Positions 17,624-26,160 of a stretch of DNA of 64,000 nt are shown here, piece by piece; within the stretch, counting starts at the first letter, position 1, and every line of letters starts with the position of its first letter. The notes under the pieces are model-generated. The model did no database searches and had not been told where the DNA came from. It was given only the letters and a program-made list of their open reading frames with translations. The DNA is taken from NCBI RefSeq assembly GCF_004087835.1, contig NZ_CP035119.1, forward strand, positions 1,922,001-1,986,000. Reading direction: 5' to 3'. This DNA comes from Halorussus pelagicus (GTDB lineage Archaea > Halobacteriota > Halobacteria > Halobacteriales > Haladaptataceae). The position numbers and the translations under genes are program-made.

Positions 17624-18001
17624 TCAGACCTCGCGGCGGTGGGAGGCCCACGCCACGTCGTCCTCTTGCAGTTTGACGGTCAGGGCATCGATTTCCGGCG
17701 CGTCGAGACCTCGCCGGAATCGCTCGCCGAAGACGCGCGCGAAGTGTTCGAGACTCGGGTTCAACCCCTCGAACGCGGGCAGGTCGTTCAGCGTGGCGTC
17801 CCGGTAGCGGGCGACCGTGGCGTCGATTCGATCCTCGACGGCGTCGATGTCCGCGAGATAGCCGTGTTCGTTCAGTTCCTCGCCAGCCAACTCGACCGTC
17901 GCGGTGTAGTGGTGAGAGTGGAGGTCGCCCTCGGGACCGGGGTCGGGGACCGTCAGGAAGTGCTGTGCCACGAACTCGCGCTGGACCGTGACGGCGTACA
18001 T
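17624..18001 (-). CDS. PTPS/QueD-family pterin synthase, PTPS-III-like
   Basis: This 125-residue T-fold protein has zinc-ligand candidates H14, H28 and H30, in AQHFL and LHSHHY. In QueD and PTPS a cysteine lies four residues before the first His of HGH; here that position is E24 (EGDLHSH). Replacement of Cys by Glu is the hallmark of PTPS-III, which cleaves dihydroneopterin triphosphate toward hydroxymethyl-dihydropterin. The conserved SLEHFARVF and late LQEDDVAW stretches match the second active-site half. A pterin precursor role is therefore likelier than queuosine synthesis. Confidence 0.82.
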   Translation of the reverse strand: MYAVTVQREFVAQHFLTVPDPGPEGDLHSHHYTATVELAGEELNEHGYLADIDAVEDRIDATVARYRDATLNDLPAFEGLNPSLEHFARVFGERFRRGLDAPEIDALTVKLQEDDVAWASHRREV

Positions 18002-18122
18002 ACCACGTAGGCCACGACGGCGACGTTCTTGAAAGCCGGGGGCGAACTCGGTGGGAGTTTTGAGTGGTGTCGGCAGTAGCGCACTTCCCCTCCCCGTCCA
18101 CCCGTAGCTATCGCTCTCCCAG

Positions 18123-19166
18123 TCAGTATTCGAAGACCACACCGAGCGCCTCGCCTGGGCGCTCGTCCAGCAGTTCGTACGCTTTCCTCGCCTCACTGAT
18201 TCCGAACTCGTGAGTCACGAACCGCTCGGGGTCACTCTCGCGCAGGCGGTCCCACGCAACGTCCATCCGGCGCTCCTTTGACCACCGACCCCGGAGTTCC
18301 GGGTCGATGGTGCTGACCTGACTGCTCTCGACGCTGACGCGACTCCGGTGGAATCGCCCGCCGAGGTCCAACTGGGCGGGTTTCGTCCCGTACCACGACC
18401 CGACGACGACCCGGCCGTCGTACCCCGTCGCCGCGATGGCCGAGTCCAGCGCGTCGGGACAGCCCGAGAGTTCGTATGTCAGGTCCGCGCCCGCGATTTC
18501 GTCATCGGGGGTTTCGGTCTCGCTGCCGCCATTCTCGAACCGGTGCCGAACGCGCTTTCCGGCGTCGCCCTCGGGGTCGAACGCCGCGTCGGCACCGAGG
18601 GCGAGCGAGCGCTCGCGCCGCTCGGGGTAGCAATCGAGAGCGACCAGTTCCGCGAGCGGGAACTCCCCGAGAAGCGCCGTCGTGAGCAGGCCGACCACGC
18701 CCTGCCCGAAGACGACCGCGCGCTCGCCGAGTCGGGGCGCGCCGTCCTGCACGAGATTCACCGCGGTCTCGACGTTCGGCAGGAACGCGGTCCCGGTCGC
18801 CGAGCAGTCGTCGGGCACGGCCAGCACGTCTTCGACGGGCGCACAGAAGTGGCTCTCGTGGGGGTTGAACCCGAACACGCGCCGGTCGAGCCACGACGAG
18901 TCCACGCCCGGTCCGACGGCCTCGACCCGGCCGACGGCGGCGTAGCCGTACCGGAGCGGGTACTCGAAGGTGCCCGCGAGCGCGTCGATGGTCGCGTCGG
19001 CGGCCATCCCGGTCGGCACCTCGCCGCGGTAGACCAGCAGTTCCGTGCCGGGGCTGACCGCCGACCGCTCGGTTCGAACCCGGACCTCGCCCTCGTCGGG
19101 GTCGCGTCTCTCGCGTTCGCGCACCTCCACCGCCCGCGGTTCCGTGAAGTAGAGTGACCGTGGCAT
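18123..19166 (-). CDS. BchC-like medium-chain dehydrogenase
   Basis: This 347-residue protein is MDR-fold and is usually labelled zinc-binding alcohol dehydrogenase. It starts with EPRAVEVRERERRDP and has SAVSPGTELLVYRG where catalytic-zinc enzymes have a CGSD-type Cys. Its nucleotide-binding segment is VVFGQGVVGLLTTALLG. The lack of the usual Cys ligand and the SPGTE motif resemble the BchC-like subgroup. It probably oxidises or reduces a hydroxyalkyl side chain, such as that of a pterin. It is 121 bases upstream of the pterin-synthase gene on the same strand. Confidence 0.78.
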   Translation of the reverse strand: MPRSLYFTEPRAVEVRERERRDPDEGEVRVRTERSAVSPGTELLVYRGEVPTGMAADATIDALAGTFEYPLRYGYAAVGRVEAVGPGVDSSWLDRRVFGFNPHESHFCAPVEDVLAVPDDCSATGTAFLPNVETAVNLVQDGAPRLGERAVVFGQGVVGLLTTALLGEFPLAELVALDCYPERRERSLALGADAAFDPEGDAGKRVRHRFENGGSETETPDDEIAGADLTYELSGCPDALDSAIAATGYDGRVVVGSWYGTKPAQLDLGGRFHRSRVSVESSQVSTIDPELRGRWSKERRMDVAWDRLRESDPERFVTHEFGISEARKAYELLDERPGEALGVVFEY

Positions 19167-19248
19167 ATTCCCCCTGACGGCGCTCGGCCGCCCGACAGGG
19201 GTACGCGAGGGCGGCTTAATGATTCTTCGGCCCCCGAAACCGTCGGTC

Positions 19249-19842
19249 TCACCGAGCGGAGCCGCCGAGGACCGTTTCGACCGCGCCGCAGAGTCGCTCG
19301 AACAGGGGTTTTGCCACCGGGTTTGCGCCGACGCCGAGGTACGCGCGCTGTGGCGCAAACTCCCCCGAACGCATCCGGAGCGCCAGCGCCACCGCGCGGT
19401 GGTTGCCGTCGGCGACGTAGCGAGGCACGCACCCCTCGCGCGTCGAGACGACTAGCGGGCCTTGGGGCATCTCGTCTACGAAGTCGAGAACAGTCTCCAC
19501 GTCCACGCCGGTCTCGGCGGTCAGTTTCTCGGGGTCCTCGCTGGCGATTCGGTCGGCCGCGCTCCGCACCGTCCCGTCCGGCGAGAGGTCGCGCCACCGG
19601 AGGTTCGCGGGACCCGCGACGACTCGGAGGTCCGCGAAGTCAGCGCGGTCCAGCGTCGTCTCGTACCACGTCACCGGGGCGTCCCGCCAGACGAACGCCG
19701 CCGCGCCGGGTTTCCTGTCGAGCAGTTCGTCGAGGGCTTCCCGCTCGGACAGCGAGTCGATGGGAAACCACTCGGCGTCGGGGTGAGACCGCTCGACTCG
19801 AAGCCACTCTCGGAGGACCTCGACCTGAGCAACGCGGTGCAT
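19249..19842 (-). CDS. Uncharacterised protein with a ParB/Srx-like DGNHR motif
   Basis: This 197-residue soluble protein starts MHRVAQVEVLREWLRVE. The segment RYVADGNHRAVALALRMRSG near residue 143 resembles the DG-x-HR catalytic loop of ParB/sulfiredoxin-fold proteins, though the domain is atypical. A preceding GPLVVSTREGC stretch fits a strand into that loop. It is 82 bases upstream of the dehydrogenase gene on the same strand and may belong to the same unit. Function is unknown; the fold suggestion is tentative. Confidence 0.6.
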   Translation of the reverse strand: MHRVAQVEVLREWLRVERSHPDAEWFPIDSLSEREALDELLDRKPGAAAFVWRDAPVTWYETTLDRADFADLRVVAGPANLRWRDLSPDGTVRSAADRIASEDPEKLTAETGVDVETVLDFVDEMPQGPLVVSTREGCVPRYVADGNHRAVALALRMRSGEFAPQRAYLGVGANPVAKPLFERLCGAVETVLGGSAR

Positions 19843-20116
19843 CCGACGGGACTACGCGTCGCATGCACTCAATTCCACCTCTCGTTCGGACGGCATCGAG
19901 CGGTAACCACCGATTGTAACTCGCGAGAACGCCACCCCGTTCGCCGCTCGCGGACGCGCTCGCTGGGGGCGATTCGACCCGAATTAACAGCAGATTTACG
20001 CGACTGGTAGCATCTCCCCAACAGAGTTATTGGTCGTTTCCCTTCCCGGCGATACTCTGGATATATTTTACGGTCTGCGGGTATTAAGTCCGGAAAATCC
20101 TAACTCTCGAACCGGC

Positions 20117-20869
20117 ATGGTGTCACCTGACCAATTCGACGCACTGACGTACTGGACCCTGTGGATAACCGCGGCCGCGATGGGCGTGGGGGCCGTCGTC
20201 CTCTACGTCAAAGGCCGAGACATATCCACGGAGGAAGGCCGCGAACACGCGGTCGTATCCATCTTCATCCCGGCCATCGCGGCCACGATGTATCTCGCCA
20301 TGGCGCTCGGGTTCGGCGTCTCCCGAATCACGCTCGCTGGCGGCCAAGAACAGCTCGTATTCTGGGGTCGATACGCTGACTGGGCCGTGACGACGCCGTT
20401 GTTGTTGCTTGACCTCGCACTGTTCGCGGGCGCGGACCGCGAGACCATCGGGACGTTGCTCGGACTCGACGTGTTCATGATAGTCACCGGGTTCTTCGCC
20501 GCAAGTTCGGCCCAGCCCGCGAACCGCTATCTCTGGTGGGCCGTGAGTTCGGGCGCGTTCGTCGTCATCCTCTACGTCATCTTCGCCAAACTCCCGACGT
20601 TCGCCAACAGCTACGGTACCGACCGCGCGAGCAGTTTCGGCAACCTCCGGAACCTGTTGGCTGTGCTGTGGTTCGCCTACCCCTTGCTGTGGGTGGTCGG
20701 TACCGAGGGTGCCAGCGTGGTCCCGCTCGGCATCGAGACGGTCGGCTACGCCGTCCTCGACATCACCGCGAAAGTGGTGTTCGGCTACGCCCTACTGAGT
20801 AGCGTTGCCAGTCTCGCACCGCGTCGCCGCGAGACCGAGACCGGTGCTGGCGTCACGGCCGACGACTGA
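20117..20869 (+). CDS. bop: Bacteriorhodopsin, light-driven proton pump
   Basis: This 250-residue seven-helix microbial rhodopsin keeps every proton-pump residue. Helix C reads RYADWAVTTPLLLLDLALF, with R85, acceptor D88, T92 and donor D99 (bacteriorhodopsin R82/D85/T89/D96). Release-group glutamates E197 and E207, counter-ion D215 and retinal Schiff-base lysine K219 (LDITAK) are present. It pumps protons outward across the cell membrane. The ATG at 20117 is preceded by the TATA-like GATATATTTTAC. The carotenoid-to-retinal fusion gene follows 151 bases downstream. Confidence 0.97.
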   Translation: MVSPDQFDALTYWTLWITAAAMGVGAVVLYVKGRDISTEEGREHAVVSIFIPAIAATMYLAMALGFGVSRITLAGGQEQLVFWGRYADWAVTTPLLLLDLALFAGADRETIGTLLGLDVFMIVTGFFAASSAQPANRYLWWAVSSGAFVVILYVIFAKLPTFANSYGTDRASSFGNLRNLLAVLWFAYPLLWVVGTEGASVVPLGIETVGYAVLDITAKVVFGYALLSSVASLAPRRRETETGAGVTADD

Positions 20870-21020
20870 GCGCCCCGACGAGTCGCCTCGCGTCGGTCGA
20901 GTCGGTGAAGAGTAGCCGACCATACGGCGAGGCGACCCGGACGCGGCTGCCGCCACCGAACCGATTTTCAGGGCCGGTTTCGAAACCCCGCGAACGCCCG
21001 CGACTCGGGAGACAACACTA

Positions 21021-22952
21021 ATGCCCGCGCTCACCTACGTCGAGTTCCTGTCAATTTTCCTCGCGGTGCCGATTGCGGCACTGGCGCTCGCAGTCGCCAG
21101 CGAGACCGACAACCCCCGTCGCGTCCTCGCGGGCGTGACCGCGCTGGTCTGCATCGCGGTCAGCTACACTGCGCCGTGGGACAGTTATCTCATCAGCCGG
21201 GGCGTCTGGACCTACGGCGAGGGCGTCGTGGCGGTCCGCTTCGCCCGCGTTCCCCTCGGCGAGTGGCTGTTCTTCGTCCTCCAGACGACGGCGACCGGTC
21301 TCTGGTATCACCTGCTCGCGCCCGCCATCGACCCCGCGCTTCCCGGCAGAGATAGCCCCAGAAGGCACGACGCTCGGACCTTGAGCGCGCGGACCGCGGG
21401 GGCGGCCGGATGGCTCGCGCTCGCGGCGCTCGGCGGTGTTCTCGCAGTCGCCGGGTCAGGCACGTACTACCTCGGGATGATTCTGGTCTGGGCCGCGCCC
21501 GTCCTCGCGTTCCTCTGGGCGGTTGGCGGCCCGGTCCTCCGGCGCGACCGCCGACTGCTCGCCGCCGCAGTGGCGGTTCCGACCCTCTACCTCTGGGTCG
21601 CCGACTGGTACGCCATCCGGACCGGCCTTTGGGCCATCGCTCCGGAGTACAGCACGGGACTGCTCGCCTTCGGTCTCCCGGTGGAGGAGGCAGTCTTCTT
21701 CCTGCTGACGAACCTCCTCGTCGTGCAGGGTCTCGTGCTGTTCGACTGGGTGGTCGCCCGCGCGGCCGAGCGCGACCCGACGTACGCGGTGGCGGGACTC
21801 CTCCCGGACGGACTCGCTCGGCGCGTCCTCGGTTCCGGTCCGACATCGCCGGACTCCGCATCCGGGAGCGAGTCGGCGGATTCGGCCGCGGCCGAATCCG
21901 CCTCGCGCGACGAGTCCGCTGGGGGCGACCGTGAAGCGGACATCCTTGCTCGCGCGCTCGTCCGACTCGCGGTCGCACCCGCGTCGGTCGCGCTCGCGCT
22001 CGTCGCCGCGCTCTTCGGTCTCGGCGCGGGCGGCGACCTCCCGATAGCGGTTCGCTACCTCCCGTTTCTCGCCAGCCTCGTCGTCTTCGGCCTGCCTCAC
22101 GGCGCGGCCGACCACCTCGCAGTCGGGCGACTCGGCGGCCGTCACCCGCTAGTCGCGGTCGGCGTGGCCTACCTCGTCGGCGGCGCACTCTATCTCGCGC
22201 TCTGGCTGGTCGCGCCCCTCCTCGGGTTCGCCTCCTTCATCCTGCTGACGTGGTACCACTGGGGGCAGGGCGACCTCTACGTCCTGCTCGCGGTCGGCGA
22301 CCACCTCCGGACGCGAGGCCAGCGCCTGCTCGCGCTCGCGGTCCGGGGCGGTCTCCCGATGGTGGTCCCGCTGGTCGCGTTCCCCGAGGTCTACCGGTCG
22401 GTCGCCGCCGCGACGGTTCGGCTGTTCGACCCCGGTCTCGTCGGCGTCGCCGCGCTCGACGCCGCGTTTCGGCCCGAAACGCGGCTCGCGGTCGGGGGCG
22501 GACTGGCCGCGCTCTCGCTGGCGGCGCTGGCGCTCGGTGGCGTCCGCGGCGGCTGGCACAGTCGCGGCTGGCGAATCGACGCGCTCGAAACCGCGCTTCT
22601 CTGGGCGTACTTCCTCGTCGTGCCGCCGGTCCTCGCGGTCGGTCTCTACTTCTGTCTCTGGCACTCGGTCCGCCACGTCGTCAGGCTTCTCGCAGTCGAA
22701 GACGGCGGGAGTTCGCTCGCGCCGGGCCGACTCGATGTGGGACTCGCCGGATTCGCTCGGGACGCGTTCCCAAATACGGTCGGCGCGCTCGTCGTCCTCG
22801 GCGGACTCGCGGTTCTCGCGCCGCCCGAGGAGGGTTTCCTGTCGCTCCTCGCGCTGTATCTGGTGCTACTGGCAGTGCTGACCCTTCCACACACCGCGGT
22901 CGTGACGTGGATGGACCGGCGCGAGGGCGTCTGGTCGGTCGAGTCGGGTTAG
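21021..22952 (+). CDS. Fused lycopene beta-cyclase and Brp/Blh beta-carotene dioxygenase
   Basis: In this 643-residue membrane protein, residues 1 to about 270 are a lycopene-cyclase region (CrtYc/CrtYd type) with APWDSYLISRGVW, GEWLFFVLQT and VEEAVFFLLTN. An acidic Ala/Ser linker occupies about 272-306. Residues about 310-643 are a Brp/Blh 15,15-prime-dioxygenase. Its iron-ligand-type histidines lie in GLPHGAADHL, WYHWGQGDLY, CLWHSVRHV and LPHTAVVTW. One polypeptide could thus turn lycopene into beta-carotene and cleave it to retinal for the adjacent rhodopsin. The linker DNA contains a perfect 28-base palindrome. Confidence 0.92.
   Translation: MPALTYVEFLSIFLAVPIAALALAVASETDNPRRVLAGVTALVCIAVSYTAPWDSYLISRGVWTYGEGVVAVRFARVPLGEWLFFVLQTTATGLWYHLLAPAIDPALPGRDSPRRHDARTLSARTAGAAGWLALAALGGVLAVAGSGTYYLGMILVWAAPVLAFLWAVGGPVLRRDRRLLAAAVAVPTLYLWVADWYAIRTGLWAIAPEYSTGLLAFGLPVEEAVFFLLTNLLVVQGLVLFDWVVARAAERDPTYAVAGLLPDGLARRVLGSGPTSPDSASGSESADSAAAESASRDESAGGDREADILARALVRLAVAPASVALALVAALFGLGAGGDLPIAVRYLPFLASLVVFGLPHGAADHLAVGRLGGRHPLVAVGVAYLVGGALYLALWLVAPLLGFASFILLTWYHWGQGDLYVLLAVGDHLRTRGQRLLALAVRGGLPMVVPLVAFPEVYRSVAAATVRLFDPGLVGVAALDAAFRPETRLAVGGGLAALSLAALALGGVRGGWHSRGWRIDALETALLWAYFLVVPPVLAVGLYFCLWHSVRHVVRLLAVEDGGSSLAPGRLDVGLAGFARDAFPNTVGALVVLGGLAVLAPPEEGFLSLLALYLVLLAVLTLPHTAVVTWMDRREGVWSVESG
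21875..21902. repeat. Perfect 28-bp palindrome inside the cyclase-dioxygenase linker
   Basis: Positions 21875-21888 are the exact reverse complement of 21889-21902 (half-site GGCGGATTCGGCCG). In frame it encodes alternating Ala, Ser, Asp and Glu residues of the linker. A related half-site (CGGATTCGGC) forms a hairpin inside the cbiZ gene at 39552-39581. It may be an in-frame palindromic insertion element. Confidence 0.6.
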
Positions 22953-23173
22953 CTCGCAGCGTCGTCGCTGGCGGCCTCATCGTCTTTTCGAAGTAACTCG
23001 CGGATGTCCTCCTCGTCCAAGAGATCCACCAGACTCTCGCCGTTCTCCCACGCGGCTATCTCCTCGGCGGTCAGCCAGTTCGTGGGGTCTCGGCCCGTCG
23101 CGTCCATCAACTGCGAGAGTTTCTCGTCCAAGTCGTCGGGGTCGTACCCGCCTACAGGCATGCGTTCTTGCAC
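22949..23173 (-). CDS. Small acidic protein of unknown function
   Basis: This 74-residue protein (or 70 from the inner Met) has a helical TAEEIAAWENGESLVDLLDEEDIRELLRK core and an acidic tail. Its first part, MPVGGYDPDDLDEKLSQLMDATG, looks conserved. I know no function. It overlaps the end of the convergent cyclase-dioxygenase gene by four bases. Codon composition and acidity match real haloarchaeal proteins. Confidence 0.6.
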   Translation of the reverse strand: MQERMPVGGYDPDDLDEKLSQLMDATGRDPTNWLTAEEIAAWENGESLVDLLDEEDIRELLRKDDEAASDDAAS

Positions 23174-23407
23174 GACGCGAGTTGTCTTGGCTGTTCGGGC
23201 GCAGAGAACTGTTCACCGAGACGGCTGTACGGGTGGAAAATAGACGTTTCGTGGGTTTCGCCGTGGTTTCGCTCGACGCCGGGCGCTTGCTCGCGCCCCG
23301 GAAATCGGCTCGCCGATTTTCGTGCCGAGCGCGATTTGATATATCGAAGAGAGATTTATCAGTGCGAGGCGAAACCGACAAACGCCCGGACCCGAAAGCC
23401 ACACGCG

Positions 23408-24379
23408 ATGGACTGCGACAAATGCGGCCGCGAGTCGGTCATGCACGCCGCGTACTCGGGGTTGCACCTCTGCGAAGACCACTTCGTCGCCTCCGTGGAC
23501 AAGCGCGTCCGGCGTCGCATCCGCGAGGACGACCTCGTGCCGAGCGACGCTACCCCCGAAAATCCACAGACGTGGGTCGTCGGCCTGTCGGGCGGGAAAG
23601 ACAGCGTCGTGCTGACCGACATCCTCCACCGGACCTTCGAGAAAGACCCCCGAATCGAACTCGTCGCGCTGACGATTCACGAGGGCATCGAGGGCTACCG
23701 CGACGAGAGCGTGGACGCCTGCGAGGAGTTGACCGAAGAGTTGGAAATCCGCCACGAACTCGTCACCTACGAGGAGGAGTTCGACGTGCGGATGGACGAC
23801 GTGGTCGAGAAAGACCCCGAGGGCATGGCCGCCTGCGCCTACTGCGGGGTGTTCCGCCGGGACCTGCTCTCGAAGTACGCCGAGAAGTACGACGCCGACA
23901 AACTCCTGACCGGCCACAATCTGGACGACGAGGCCGAAACCGCGCTGATGAACTTTCTGGAGGGCGACGTGGCCCAAGTCGCCAAGCACTTCGACGCGAG
24001 TTTAGGCAACTTCGAAGAGCGCGGCGAACAGGACGACTTCGTGCCGCGCGCGAAACCGCTCCGGGACGTGCCCGAGAAGGAAGTCGCGCTCTACGCCCAC
24101 CTGAAAGACCTCCCGGCGCACATCACGGAGTGTCCCCATGCCGAGGAGGCCTATCGCGGCGAGATTCAGGAACTGCTCTACCAACTCGAAGAGAACCATC
24201 CGGGCACGCGCCACTCGATAATGGCTGGCTACGAGGAACTCGCGGCGCTGGCCGCCGACGAGTTCGGCGCGCGCGACGGCGGTTCGACCGACCTCGGCGA
24301 GTGCGAGCAGTGTGGCGCGTCCACGACGCGGGACATCTGCCGGAAGTGTTCGCTGTTAGAGTCTATTCACGCAGTCTGA
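23408..24379 (+). CDS. ncsA: tRNA U34 2-thiolation enzyme, Ncs6/NcsA family
   Basis: This 323-residue protein has an N-terminal zinc knuckle (C3, C6 and C22 region). The PP-loop SGGKDS at residues 61-66 activates uridine by adenylation. A catalytic CAYCG follows near residue 140, then TGHNLDDEAET, and a C-terminal zinc ribbon (CEQC...CRKC). In archaea NcsA works with a ubiquitin-like sulfur carrier to 2-thiolate the wobble uridine of Lys/Glu/Gln tRNAs. The ATG at 23408 gives the exact family N terminus; the longer open frame upstream is not family-like. Confidence 0.93.
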   Translation: MDCDKCGRESVMHAAYSGLHLCEDHFVASVDKRVRRRIREDDLVPSDATPENPQTWVVGLSGGKDSVVLTDILHRTFEKDPRIELVALTIHEGIEGYRDESVDACEELTEELEIRHELVTYEEEFDVRMDDVVEKDPEGMAACAYCGVFRRDLLSKYAEKYDADKLLTGHNLDDEAETALMNFLEGDVAQVAKHFDASLGNFEERGEQDDFVPRAKPLRDVPEKEVALYAHLKDLPAHITECPHAEEAYRGEIQELLYQLEENHPGTRHSIMAGYEELAALAADEFGARDGGSTDLGECEQCGASTTRDICRKCSLLESIHAV

Positions 24380-24551
24380 CGCCGGGACCCTTCTCGCTTC
24401 GGCCGCGGTCGGCGACCGCCGACCGCGGCCACGCTCGGGCGGATTTTGTCACCAACTGGCGGGTAGAACGGAACCCGCAACTACTCGTAGCAATCTGTCG
24501 GAAAGAGACCGAAAACCACGACCGACGAGGAACGCGAAAACCGAAGCGCCG

Positions 24552-25787
24552 TCAGCGAATTACGTCGAGACCGTTGCTCTTCTCGACTTCGTTCTGCCCC
24601 CCGTCGCTCTTCGTGCCCCACGAGTCCGACGACTGGCTGGTCGTTTGTCTGCTACCGCCGGAGTCGCCCAGACCGTCGATTCCCTCGATGTTCTGGCTGG
24701 CGTCGAAGTCCTGTGCGTCCACGTCGCGCATCTGCTGGCGGGACTTGTTGGCCTGCTTTTGGGTACTCGGACCGAGGACCTGCGCGCTCTGGACGCCGGT
24801 CATGATGGCCATGACTCGGACCTTGCCCTTGTAGTTGTCCTGAATGCGCGCGCCCCAGATGACGTTCGCGCTGGCTTCGAGTCGCTCGGTGATGTTGGAG
24901 GCGATGGATTCGGCCTCCTTGAGCGTGAGGTCCGGGCCACCCGTGATGTGGACCAGTCCGCCCGACGCGCCCCTGTAATCCACGTCGAGTAGCGGGTGGT
25001 TCATCGCGTCGCGGACGACTTCCTCGGTCTTGTTTTTGTCCTGAGTCTCGCCGACGAGCATCACCGCGACGCCGCCCTGATTCATGATGGAGGTCATGTC
25101 GGCGTAGTCGAGGTTGATGAGGCTCGGTTGGGTAATCGTCTCCGAGATGCCCTTGACCGTCTCGGCGATGATCTGGTCCATCACCGAGAACGCCTTGCCG
25201 ATGGGCAGGTTCGGGACGTAGTCGAGCAGTCGGTTGTTGTCCAGCACGATGATGGAGTCCGCTTCGTTGCGGAGCTTTTCGAGACCTTCCTCGGCTTTCA
25301 CCGTGCGCGCGCGCTCGACGTTGAACGGCGTCGAGACCATCCCGACGACGATTGCGCCCTGCTCTTTGGCAATTTTCGAGACGACGGGTGCCGCGCCCGT
25401 CCCGGTTCCACCGCCCATACCCGCAGTGACGAACACGAGGTCAGCGTCACCCAGTACCTCCTTGATGGTCCCCTGAGCCATCTCGGTGGCGCGCTCGCCC
25501 ATCGAGGGGTCGCCGCCAGCGCCGAGACCGTTGGTCAGGCTCTTGCCGACCAGAATCTTCGTGTCGGCCTCGATCATTTTGAGATGCTGTTTGTCGGTGT
25601 TGATAGCCACGGTGTCGGCACCTTCGACGCCGATATTGTAGAGTCGGTTGACGGTGTTGTTACCGGCACCGCCACAGCCGACGATGACGATTCGGGGGTC
25701 GCCGAACTCGTCGCCGTCTACCGAGGCGTCCATCTCGCGACTCTCCTCTTCGGCGTTCTCCAACGCGTCCTGAACGATATCCTGCAT
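24552..25787 (-). CDS. ftsZ2: Cell-division protein FtsZ2
   Basis: This 411-residue tubulin-like GTPase has the signature GGGTGTG at residues 125-131, after an N-terminal GTP-binding [14 protein letters not shown]. The C-terminal tail, from about residue 345, is Gln/Ser/Gly-rich and flexible. Its gene follows the cdrS ribbon-helix-helix gene by three bases. That order, together with cdrL upstream, is the known arrangement of haloarchaeal ftsZ2 rather than ftsZ1. FtsZ2 drives ring constriction at mid-cell. It is co-transcribed with cdrS. Confidence 0.95.
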   Translation of the reverse strand: MQDIVQDALENAEEESREMDASVDGDEFGDPRIVIVGCGGAGNNTVNRLYNIGVEGADTVAINTDKQHLKMIEADTKILVGKSLTNGLGAGGDPSMGERATEMAQGTIKEVLGDADLVFVTAGMGGGTGTGAAPVVSKIAKEQGAIVVGMVSTPFNVERARTVKAEEGLEKLRNEADSIIVLDNNRLLDYVPNLPIGKAFSVMDQIIAETVKGISETITQPSLINLDYADMTSIMNQGGVAVMLVGETQDKNKTEEVVRDAMNHPLLDVDYRGASGGLVHITGGPDLTLKEAESIASNITERLEASANVIWGARIQDNYKGKVRVMAIMTGVQSAQVLGPSTQKQANKSRQQMRDVDAQDFDASQNIEGIDGLGDSGGSRQTTSQSSDSWGTKSDGGQNEVEKSNGLDVIR

Positions 25788-25790
25788 TGT

Positions 25791-25973
25791 CTACACCTTG
25801 GCCCACGAGCGCTTGTTGGTCGTCTGCTCGCTCGTTCCGTCCTCGTGTTCGTTCAACATGTCTCGAACGGCAGCCCGAATCGCTTCGCTCCGATTCGGGA
25901 ACTCCCCGGTCTCGACCATCTGTTCGACCTCCTCGATCTGTTGTTTCGGAATCCGAAGTGTCACACGCTCCAT
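25791..25973 (-). CDS. cdrS: CdrS ribbon-helix-helix regulator
   Basis: This 60-residue protein begins [20 protein letters not shown], the beta-strand and first helix of a CopG-type ribbon-helix-helix domain. The second helix follows ([14 protein letters not shown]), then a short polar tail. In haloarchaea CdrS (cell division regulator, short) controls ftsZ2 and division, as established by earlier work. The start at 25973 gives the family N terminus; an 11-residue extension is possible but lies in operator DNA. Several GTAAGACG boxes precede it. Confidence 0.93.
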   Translation of the reverse strand: MERVTLRIPKQQIEEVEQMVETGEFPNRSEAIRAAVRDMLNEHEDGTSEQTTNKRSWAKV

Positions 25974-25994
25974 ATTGGTAGTCCCCTTTGTAGA

Positions 25995-26160
25995 GTAAGA
26001 CGGCACGCGGTTTCTTTCGTCTCCTGTCTTACGCCTCGTAACCGGTTAACACGGGCTTGAGACCCGTTTTCCGGTTTTGTGTAAGACGACCGTCTTACGC
26101 GGGCATACCCACATAGTGAGCAGTTAAATAGTTAACGGCCGTCGTAAAACGTCGTCTTAC
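25995..26160. promoter_or_regulatory. Five-copy GTAAGACG operator array upstream of cdrS-ftsZ2
   Basis: GTAAGACG or its complement CGTCTTAC occurs at 25995-26002, 26026-26032 (7 of 8 bases), 26081-26088, 26091-26098 and 26153-26160. The middle pair forms a perfect inverted repeat with a 2-base spacer. The last copy overlaps the end of the cdrL coding region. The density and symmetry suit a dimeric ribbon-helix-helix protein, so CdrS and/or CdrL binding is the natural inference. Confidence 0.65.

Noticed and set aside
19990-20117. A Bat-type upstream activating sequence before bacteriorhodopsin
   Set aside because: I could not find a convincing match to the Halobacterium bop activator motif; only a TATA-like element is visible.
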